The notes under the pieces are model-generated. The model was not told where the DNA came from. It saw only the letters and a list, made by a program, of their open reading frames with translations, and made no database searches. Positions 1 through 5,009 of a stretch of 5,009 bases of DNA are shown in pieces (position 1 is the stretch's first letter; each line of letters opens with the position of its first letter). A program made the position numbers and the translations under genes. This DNA is from Candidatus Omnitrophota bacterium (GTDB lineage: Bacteria > Omnitrophota > Omnitrophia > Omnitrophales > Aquincolibacteriaceae). The DNA is taken from assembly GCA_023247135.1 (NCBI GenBank), contig JAHFHB010000172.1, positions 1-5,009 of the forward strand, in the 5' to 3' direction.

Positions 1-1
1 G

Positions 2-166
2 TATGACCTGGTGAGACGAGAAGCGGCGCAGGCCTTTGTGGCGGCAGTAGACGAGTTTGCGGATAATATGCGCGACGAACGCGGGGTGCAGCAGCATGTG
101 CTTGCGATGTATGCGTATCTTCAAACGGATGATTTTAAAGATTTTGAAAACGCGGCTGCTGAATGA
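2..166 (+). CDS. C-terminal end of an unidentified protein, or the upstream part of the following giant gene
   Basis: This frame is open from the window edge and ends at TGA 164-166, giving 54 residues (start YDLVRREAAQ, end FENAAAE). The piece is rich in Ala, Asp and Glu, looks helical, and has no cysteine, signal peptide or membrane segment. I recognise no family. It lies in exactly the same frame as the large coding region that follows. The codons directly after the TGA continue with similar Ala-rich coding character, with no intergenic gap. It is therefore either the tail of a separate upstream gene or part of one giant gene interrupted by a nonsense change or base error. I lean towards the second reading. 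The real start lies before the window. Confidence 0.6.
   Translation, partial: YDLVRREAAQAFVAAVDEFADNMRDERGVQQHVLAMYAYLQTDDFKDFENAAAE
164..166 (+). other. Single in-frame TGA interrupting an otherwise continuous frame
   Basis: The frame reads FENAAAE, then TGA, then AKIVAEAQAAQ, with no stop in the next 1,614 codons. The 31 codons after it form an Ala/Pro linker (167-259) resembling the larger linker at 959-1222, so they look translated, yet they contain no ATG or GTG start before 260. One base change would restore a sense codon: TGG (Trp), CGA (Arg), GGA (Gly) or TCA (Ser). A genome-wide reassignment of TGA looks unlikely, because tryptophan is encoded about 18 times as TGG in this frame and TGA appears only once. 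Confidence 0.75.
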
Positions 167-259
167 GCAAAAATTGTTGCCGAAGCTCAGGCAGCGCAAA
201 CGCCTGCACCGGCACCAGCGGCGAAAACAGCGCCTGCGGCTTCAACCAGTCTATCGATT

Positions 260-3200
260 ATGGATCAGCTCAGAGCGCGGTTACAAGCTGCTGAAAGCAA
301 TGCAGACAAGGCTCGGAAAAACGACCTCGCTGCTTTCGCTGACCATAGCACTGTGAGGATGATGATATCCAACTTCACCCTGTTATTGAGTCAAGCCCGT
401 AAAGCCGGCTTTCATATGCGGGCAGTGGCAAATAGAAGACTGTCGGCGGCCGGCATTGAACTTCGCGCACAAGTAGAAAAAATGGTTGCGAACGGTCAAG
501 TCGAAGTTTTTGAGGTTGATGCCCGTTTCATCGCCGTCGCCGACGTTCTCATTGATGGAACTGATGTTCGCGAAGTGGAGAAGGTCATCGATGGCGTTGC
601 CTATGACTGGCAGGGGACAGAAATTCCCGTGAATGCGCTTACTCAAAGACTGCGGCTGATCGAGACGGCATCCATGAAGCAGGCGAGTCAGGAGCTGGAC
701 GAAGCCAGTGCTGAGTATCGCCACATTGTAGACATGATTAGCTTTGCCGAACGTGGAGATTCACTAACCCGTGAACAGCTGCAGCGTTCACTGGATGAGG
801 CGAGGGACCAGCTGACACAAGCTCAGCTTTCTCCACAGAGCTTGCTTCAGGCTAGGTTTGTCCAAAAAGCACAAAAGAACTTTGATCAATTAACAGAAAC
901 ACTTGATGTTTTTGATAAAGTCCAGGCCGAGCGGGCAAATGCCGCGGTCGAAACTCAAGCAGCCCCGACGCCGACCCAGCCGACACCCGAGGCTAACACA
1001 GCGCCTGCGGTAGCTTCTCCTGTAATACCTGCCGCTGCGACGGCGGCCCCTGCTGCGGTGGTTCAAGAGGCGCCTACTGCTACCGTGGAATCAGCGCCGG
1101 CCGTACCTCCCGCGGCTGAGGAACAAGCGCCGGCTGCGGCCCAAGAATCAGCTGCTGAGCAGGCAGGCCCCGTCGAAACGACTCCTGAAGCGACGGCAAC
1201 TACGGAAGCGGCGCGCGCCCCGGTGGTAGGACCCATGCTCCAGGCGGCGCGTGCCTGGGTTTCCGGATTGATAACCTCTTTGGTGGCAAGCGTCGGTTCT
1301 GCGGTGATCGGAGCCGGTGCGCATGCGGCACAAACATTGCACAGTCAAATTGCCGCGGTTCAGAGCTCGGTCTGGATTGGCAGCCTTCGCAGCCTTGCGA
1401 TTCAAAGTCTGCAGGGTGTGGGTTTGGTTGCTGGCGTTGGGACGGGGCTATGGCTTACGGGTCTCACCTTTGGTGTGACCGGTGTTTTTGCAGCGGCTCT
1501 TGGGCTGGCGGTGCTGAGCGCCGGAGTCTACGCCTATCGCTATCCTTCCTCGGCAGCCAGTTGGACGCTGGTTCTTTTAAGCGCTTTCAGCGCGGCGGGA
1601 TCATTGTTACGTAATGCCATTGCGCGCCCCTCAGCGTTTATCTACCAGCAGCGATTTTTCTTCAGAACGGGGAGCGTGATTTTGGCCGGTGTGTTGGCGA
1701 GCTGGGTCTCCTGGTCATTTATTGTGGTGTGGCTTGTCGCGAATGCAGTGCTGGCGAAAGGCTATACGACGGGGGCCTTGCCGACGGAATACACCCAGCC
1801 GGTTGTTGAAGCGCCTGTGTCTGCCGCTGTTCTGGACCGGCAAATTTCCGAGAAGCTGCTCGACGAAGTTGAGTCCCGATTGGCTCAGGCAGGAACCACA
1901 GAACGTGCCGCGGCTGTCCTTCTCCAGGGCATTCAAAGAGTCCATGGGCTAGCCGTTTCGGATACACATAAAACGGAAGTTTTGAATCTGCTTTTGACCC
2001 GCCTTGAGGCTAATCAAAAAACATGGCAGTCACAAAGCGCTGAAGACCATGAAGCGCGTATTCAAGTTTATACCGCGCTTGCGAGCTATCTGCGCGATTA
2101 TGGAGCGAGCCTTCTGGCGACCGGCAATTCTCAGACCCTGCAGTTGATGGAAGCGCTGAATAAGACCTGTTCCGTCTGTGTGATTCAGGGCCGCGGGCTT
2201 ACGCCGCAGGAACTGTTTGGGCCGAAGAGTAATCCCGCCGGCAGAGGGCAGCCGACGGCAAAGGCAAAACCGGCCGCCAAAAAAGCCGTGGCGCGGAAGG
2301 TCGTAGCCCCGGTTGCAGCCATTTTAACGAATCTTGAGAGGCAGTTGAAAGCCGCCGGCAATAACAGCGCGAAGCAGGATGTCGTGGTGGCCGGCGCCTA
2401 TGCGGCCCTCGAGAGCCTGACGAGCCTTTCCATTGATGAACTGACGCAAGCTGAAAATGCGCTGGATGATCTGATTTCAGAGTTTGCGGGTACAGCGCGG
2501 GTGAATGCTCTTCTTGCCAATGTGAAAGCTAAAATCAAAGCCTTGCTGACGGCTGCTGCAGACGGCTCTTTTGATGCGAAGAGCCTCAATGAGGCGGTGA
2601 AGACCGTACTTGAAACCGTGAGTAACCGTGAAGCATTCACCCGCCGCCAGCAGGCTGAATTTGTGACTGAATTAATGGCGTTTCTTAACAAGGAACTGCC
2701 GGACAATAATGACAATACGCCTTTTGTACTAATGAGTGCTGCGATTGAGATTAAACTGCGGAATCTACCGGTCATTGTGGATGGCACGTATACCCACACG
2801 GCAGAGAAGCCGCGCGGGACGGCGGCCAAGGCAGCGGCTGAAAAGCACAAGACCCAGCTTGAGGAGTTTAATGAACTGCTCTGGACCGATGAGTTTACGG
2901 TTTCGAAAGTGGAAGGCGTGGGCAATGTGGTGGAACTGCCTGAAAACGTTACGCTGCCTTTCGACATCCTGGAGGTTGAGATTGAGATCAATGGTGAAAA
3001 ACAAAAACGCTACCGCGCCAATGATCAAACGGCCGATTTGGGCGTGAACGCGGTTGCCGCTGCCTACAACGAGGCGATGGAACAGTGGGAGAAAAAAATG
3101 GGCTATTCCATTGGGGATCGCCGCGGCGTCAATGTCGTCGTGGCTGTGGCAGCACTGGTCACGATGGATAGTTCCTTCCATCAACTGGTGACGGGTATTG

Positions 3201-5009
3201 GTAAATCGACCAGTATTTTAGGGCATTTGATTCTGTGGCAGAGGAACGTGGGTGTTAAGCTTGCCGCGCTTGAAAAAGAGCGCGCCGCGTATTTGAGCGC
3301 GGGCCGGCAAAGTGACGCGCGGCGAGTCCAATTTGAAATCGATAAAATCGAAAAGGTCTATTCCGGAGCGGGCGGCAAGCTGGTGATGGTGTTTGCCAAG
3401 CCGGATCAATTCGAACAGGGCAAATCGGAAAAGATCCTGAAGACGCTTAAGGATGAATTTGATATCAATATCGCTGAAATCGGCCCGAATGAACTGGACA
3501 AGGCCCGCAATAACGATGAGGCCTTCTTAAAACAAGTCAAAGAGGCCGATGTGGTACTGCTACTGGCAGGCACAGGCGGTTTCGCGCAAGTTGAATATGA
3601 AATCATGAAAAAAGATCCGTCCAAGGGTTCGCCGGGGCTTAAAGCTATGTTCGAGCTTGTGGTCGGAAAGAAGGGCGAGTTTAACAACCGTAATAACCTG
3701 GTGGTGTTCGACGAAGCGCATAACATTCAGAACTTCAATGATTTCATGATGAGTCAGGGCAATGCCCGCCTGGGCCAAAAAGACGTGAATGAGATCAATT
3801 ATCCGGTACAGATCATGCGGGCCTTGCGCGACGTCGTGAACCCCGGAGAGACGCTTTCCGCGGTCGCGGAATGGCGTGCCTTTGGGGAGCTTTTGGATAT
3901 TCTCGGGGAAGATAAAACGACAAAGTGGAATCCGAGCGTCATGACGTATACGGAATTTGTTGAAAAACACGGCCTTGATAAAAATGTGCTGGACGTTAAA
4001 TTCGGCAAGTCGTCAAAAGCCCAGGATTTTCTGGCGCGAGTGGCCAAGGCGGCCGGGATTGATCCGCTGCTTCTTACGCAAAAACGGGAAGATTTTGAGA
4101 AATTGCCCGAGTCGGATGCGCGCCGCACGGCGGAGAAGGTCCGGCATTTGCTCAATAAGCTTGCGCAAGTCCTGGTTGAGGTGGAAGGGACTCATTTCGG
4201 CGCCGTGGCCCAGATTGTTCCGGTCAGCCGCGAAACCGCCGAGGAGTGGGAATTGCTGGATAAAGTCCGCGGCCAACGCGAGGTGCGCGATGCATTCCGT
4301 GACGCGCTGATGTACCTGACGGACGCGCAGATTAAGGGGCTTGAAGCGGGGCAGAAAGTCTCCGAATTGGGAATCGGAAATCCGTGGCTGCTTGGCCAGA
4401 TTGACCTGCTCAGCCGCCAGAAATTTCAAGTGCCCGGCGGGACGGTTTCCGCGCTGACGATTCTCAGCCGCTTCAAACTGCAATGGCGCATGGCGGTCAT
4501 CTCTTCGGATGTGATCGAGGAAGATTTGATGCCGGATCCGGGCCGGATGGCCTTTATGCAGTATGCACTGCGGCTGATTGAGGCGGACAGTGTTAGGGTC
4601 AGTATGCCGCAGTTAGATGATGATGCGGATGCTGCTAAATTTTTGAGCAGTGTTGCAACCAGCGACTCTTCCAACAGCACCAGCCTGCAGGAGTTTTTGC
4701 GCAGCATCCGTGAAGCGGGCAGCGGTTTCCGCGGCATGTCCGGCACCATCGAGTGGCAAAAAGGTTTTGTGGAGAAAGTCTTGGGCGGCAGCGTGGTCAG
4801 CTCTGGCAATACGGAAGCGTATTTTGCGACTCTCAATCCGAGAGCCATGAAAACGCTGAGCGATTTAGAAAAGGAACATGCGGATGTCACTTCCGGGGAT
4901 TTTGTCGTGGCGGCGGTTGCCATTCTTGAAATGCTGGTGCAGATGGGATTCTCGGAGGCCGAGATCCGGAGCTATCAGGCCCGTTTGGCTAAAGCAAAAA
5001 ATGCGGATA
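260..5009 (+). CDS. Giant membrane-anchored SecA-like DEAD/DEAH-box ATPase (3' end outside window)
   Basis: At least 1,583 codons are open to the window end. Residues are numbered from ATG 260, the first ATG after the upstream TGA. GTG 353, ATG 359 and ATG 362 are alternatives. None has a well-spaced Shine-Dalgarno, and coding character reaches back to 167, so the true N-terminus may lie upstream. Order of parts: helical/mixed domain (1-233), Ala/Pro linker (234-321), about five membrane helices (333-499), helical region with CSVC (637-640), basic linker (655-687), helical and beta region (about 688-950), ATPase core (about 950 onward). The core shows TGIGKST (978-984), a motif Ia-like strand (1040-1053), DEAH (1151-1154) and MSGT (1493-1496). 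The stretch before the Walker A aligns without gaps to the SecA region ending in TGEGKT. I infer an ATP-driven membrane-associated motor, possibly moving protein. A helicase-type role is the alternative. Coding is near certain, the SF2 ATPase assignment strong, SecA kinship likely, substrate unknown. Confidence 0.85.
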   Translation, partial: MDQLRARLQAAESNADKARKNDLAAFADHSTVRMMISNFTLLLSQARKAGFHMRAVANRRLSAAGIELRAQVEKMVANGQVEVFEVDARFIAVADVLIDGTDVREVEKVIDGVAYDWQGTEIPVNALTQRLRLIETASMKQASQELDEASAEYRHIVDMISFAERGDSLTREQLQRSLDEARDQLTQAQLSPQSLLQARFVQKAQKNFDQLTETLDVFDKVQAERANAAVETQAAPTPTQPTPEANTAPAVASPVIPAAATAAPAAVVQEAPTATVESAPAVPPAAEEQAPAAAQESAAEQAGPVETTPEATATTEAARAPVVGPMLQAARAWVSGLITSLVASVGSAVIGAGAHAAQTLHSQIAAVQSSVWIGSLRSLAIQSLQGVGLVAGVGTGLWLTGLTFGVTGVFAAALGLAVLSAGVYAYRYPSSAASWTLVLLSAFSAAGSLLRNAIARPSAFIYQQRFFFRTGSVILAGVLASWVSWSFIVVWLVANAVLAKGYTTGALPTEYTQPVVEAPVSAAVLDRQISEKLLDEVESRLAQAGTTERAAAVLLQGIQRVHGLAVSDTHKTEVLNLLLTRLEANQKTWQSQSAEDHEARIQVYTALASYLRDYGASLLATGNSQTLQLMEALNKTCSVCVIQGRGLTPQELFGPKSNPAGRGQPTAKAKPAAKKAVARKVVAPVAAILTNLERQLKAAGNNSAKQDVVVAGAYAALESLTSLSIDELTQAENALDDLISEFAGTARVNALLANVKAKIKALLTAAADGSFDAKSLNEAVKTVLETVSNREAFTRRQQAEFVTELMAFLNKELPDNNDNTPFVLMSAAIEIKLRNLPVIVDGTYTHTAEKPRGTAAKAAAEKHKTQLEEFNELLWTDEFTVSKVEGVGNVVELPENVTLPFDILEVEIEINGEKQKRYRANDQTADLGVNAVAAAYNEAMEQWEKKMGYSIGDRRGVNVVVAVAALVTMDSSFHQLVTGIGKSTSILGHLILWQRNVGVKLAALEKERAAYLSAGRQSDARRVQFEIDKIEKVYSGAGGKLVMVFAKPDQFEQGKSEKILKTLKDEFDINIAEIGPNELDKARNNDEAFLKQVKEADVVLLLAGTGGFAQVEYEIMKKDPSKGSPGLKAMFELVVGKKGEFNNRNNLVVFDEAHNIQNFNDFMMSQGNARLGQKDVNEINYPVQIMRALRDVVNPGETLSAVAEWRAFGELLDILGEDKTTKWNPSVMTYTEFVEKHGLDKNVLDVKFGKSSKAQDFLARVAKAAGIDPLLLTQKREDFEKLPESDARRTAEKVRHLLNKLAQVLVEVEGTHFGAVAQIVPVSRETAEEWELLDKVRGQREVRDAFRDALMYLTDAQIKGLEAGQKVSELGIGNPWLLGQIDLLSRQKFQVPGGTVSALTILSRFKLQWRMAVISSDVIEEDLMPDPGRMAFMQYALRLIEADSVRVSMPQLDDDADAAKFLSSVATSDSSNSTSLQEFLRSIREAGSGFRGMSGTIEWQKGFVEKVLGGSVVSSGNTEAYFATLNPRAMKTLSDLEKEHADVTSGDFVVAAVAILEMLVQMGFSEAEIRSYQARLAKAKNAD
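671..958 (+). other. Coiled-coil-like helical segment of the giant protein
   Basis: Residues 138-233 are rich in Glu, Gln, Leu, Ala and Arg, without glycine-rich turns. Runs such as QELDEASAEY, REQLQRSLDEARDQLTQAQL and NFDQLTETLDVFDKVQAERA have hydrophobic residues at roughly heptad spacing. The segment follows a short alpha/beta-looking region (about 497-665, with EVFEVDARFIAVADV) and leads straight into the Ala/Pro linker. I recognise no family. A structural or oligomerising stalk on the N-terminal side of the membrane block is a reasonable inference, but by-eye heptad reading is weak evidence. Confidence 0.45.
959..1222 (+). other. Ala/Pro/Thr/Glu-rich disordered linker
   Basis: These 88 codons (residues 234-321) include 31 Ala and 16 Pro, together over half the residues, plus about ten Glu. 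There is no Lys, and a single Arg near the end. Short motifs such as APA, PAA and TPE recur without a strict period. The composition is typical of an extended, flexible, acidic spacer. It joins the N-terminal helical domain to the membrane block. A shorter cousin (31 codons, with TPAPAPAAK and TAPAAS) follows the TGA at 167-259. Confidence 0.8.
1256..1756 (+). other. Hydrophobic block encoding about five membrane helices
   Basis: Residues 333-499 contain long apolar runs: WVSGLITSLVASVGSAVIGA (from 1256), a 43-residue run at 1409-1537 long enough for two helices (with LWLTGLTFGVTGVFAAALGL), SWTLVLLSAF at 1553-1609, and SVILAGVLASWVSWSFIVVW within 1670-1756. Loops are short. Arginines cluster between the last two helices (cgt 1610 to aga 1664), which by the positive-inside rule suggests a cytoplasmic loop. 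Many tryptophans lie in or beside the helices. The block anchors the protein in a membrane; helix count and topology are by-eye estimates. Confidence 0.8.
2168..2179 (+). other. CxxC motif (CSVC), the only cysteines in the giant protein
   Basis: Residues 637 and 640 are encoded by TGT 2168-2170 and TGT 2177-2179. I found no other TGT or TGC codon in frame between 167 and 5008. The pair sits at the end of a helical region (context LNKTCSVCVIQGRG), between the membrane block and the basic linker. It could form a disulfide, act as a redox site, or give half of a metal site. No second CxxC is present in the window. Confidence 0.7.
2222..2320 (+). other. Basic Lys/Ala/Pro-rich linker
   Basis: These 33 codons (residues 655-687) hold six Lys, two Arg and no acidic residue, with runs such as AKAKPAAKKAVARK. 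The composition resembles histone H1-like or other disordered basic tails. It separates the CxxC-bearing helical region from the helical region leading to the ATPase. It may be a flexible hinge or may contact acidic lipid headgroups or nucleic acid; the sequence alone does not decide. Confidence 0.65.
3035..5009 (+). other. SecA-like SF2 ATPase core, first RecA-like domain (incomplete)
   Basis: The lead-in helix (NAVAAAYNEAMEQWEKKMGY) resembles the SecA helix before its nucleotide site. Walker A TGIGKST is at 3191-3211. A motif Ia-like strand, LVMVFAKPDQFEQ, ends at 3418. A second strand, ADVVLLLAGTGGF, lies at 3545-3583. Walker B, VVFDEAH, is at 3701-3721. Motif III, GMSGT, is at 4733-4747 and corresponds to GMTGT in SecA. 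The Walker A Lys (3203-3205) and the DEAH Asp/Glu (3710-3715) are intact, so ATP hydrolysis is plausible. SecA usually has DEVD where this protein has DEAH. Motifs IV-VI, including the arginine finger, would lie beyond the window and cannot be assessed. Confidence 0.7.
3722..4738 (+). other. Large insertion between ATPase motifs II and III
   Basis: About 340 residues (1155-1493) separate DEAH from MSGT. The segment is mostly charged and helical (for example SDARRTAEKVRHLLNKLAQV), with some strand-like stretches such as FGAVAQIVPVSR. Near its end is an Asp/Ser-rich loop (QLDDDADAAK, then SDSSNSTS) at about 4610-4680. In SecA the preprotein-cross-linking domain is inserted between the same two motifs, but there the gap is only about 180 residues. 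I recognise no known fold in the insert. By position it is the likely place for substrate contact. Confidence 0.5.

Noticed and set aside
166..196. Possible selenocysteine element: a 6-bp stem (176-181 with 190-195, one G-T pair) with a G-starting loop 16 bases after the TGA.
   Set aside because: Spacing loosely fits a bacterial SECIS, but the stem is short. The residue would fall in an Ala-rich linker with no redox motif, and such hairpins arise easily by chance.
163..294. ATGA overlap at 163-166 as a coupled start for a small gene.
   Set aside because: The ATG opens a 43-codon frame that ends at TGA 292-294, gives a Ser/Cys/Gly-rich peptide, and does not lead into the large frame.
57..356. 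A 99-residue + strand open frame overlapping the TGA.
   Set aside because: It is out of frame with the strong coding signal on both sides, its product is Arg/Leu/Lys-rich and featureless, and the main frame explains the same bases.
353..364. GTGAGG before ATG 359/362 as a Shine-Dalgarno deciding the start.
   Set aside because: The purine stretch touches or nearly touches the ATGs, too close to work as a normal ribosome binding site, and coding character extends well upstream.
2398..2991. A 197-residue open frame on the minus strand, with a Ser-rich product.
   Set aside because: It lies wholly opposite the giant coding region and has no family signal. The Ser-rich, low-complexity product is what antisense of Ala- and Glu-rich coding DNA gives.
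3406..4923. Several minus-strand open frames of 100-165 codons across the ATPase region.
   Set aside because: They overlap one another and the DEAH-box ATPase coding sequence, and their products are Ser- and Arg-rich without motifs. They are shadows of the + strand gene.

Overview
The whole window reads on the + strand in a single frame (codons starting at position 2). That frame is open at both window edges and is broken only once, by a TGA at 164-166. Before the TGA is a 54-codon C-terminal piece (2-163). After it the frame stays open for 1,614 codons to the end of the window, so the second coding region also runs off the 3' edge. I see no tRNA, rRNA, CRISPR array, insertion sequence, terminator or convincing promoter. 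No stretch longer than about 100 bases lacks coding character.

The long protein is modular (residue numbers from the ATG at 260). It has an N-terminal helical and mixed alpha/beta region (about 1-233, the last part coiled-coil-like). An 88-residue Ala/Pro/Thr/Glu linker without lysine follows (234-321). A strongly hydrophobic block of about five membrane helices comes next (333-499). Then come a helical region with a lone CxxC (637-640), a short basic Lys/Ala/Pro linker (655-687), and about 250 residues of helical and beta sequence. The C-terminal part carries a superfamily 2 ATPase core whose motifs and spacing most resemble the DEAD domain of SecA. These are TGIGKST (Walker A), a motif Ia-like strand, a DEAH box (Walker B) and an MSGT motif III. 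The second RecA-like domain, if present, lies beyond the window.

The organism is a bacterium with slightly over half G+C, judged by eye. A protein of more than 1,580 residues with Ala/Pro linkers, a membrane block and a SecA-like motor suggests an uncultured lineage with giant genes. Omnitrophota is my best guess, from general knowledge that they carry giant ORFs, but nothing in the window is diagnostic.

Two points stand out. The single TGA sits inside what looks like continuous coding sequence, with an Ala/Pro linker starting directly after it and no good ribosome binding site or start codon nearby. The SecA-like ATPase is fused behind a long membrane-anchored extension, which is not how housekeeping SecA is built.
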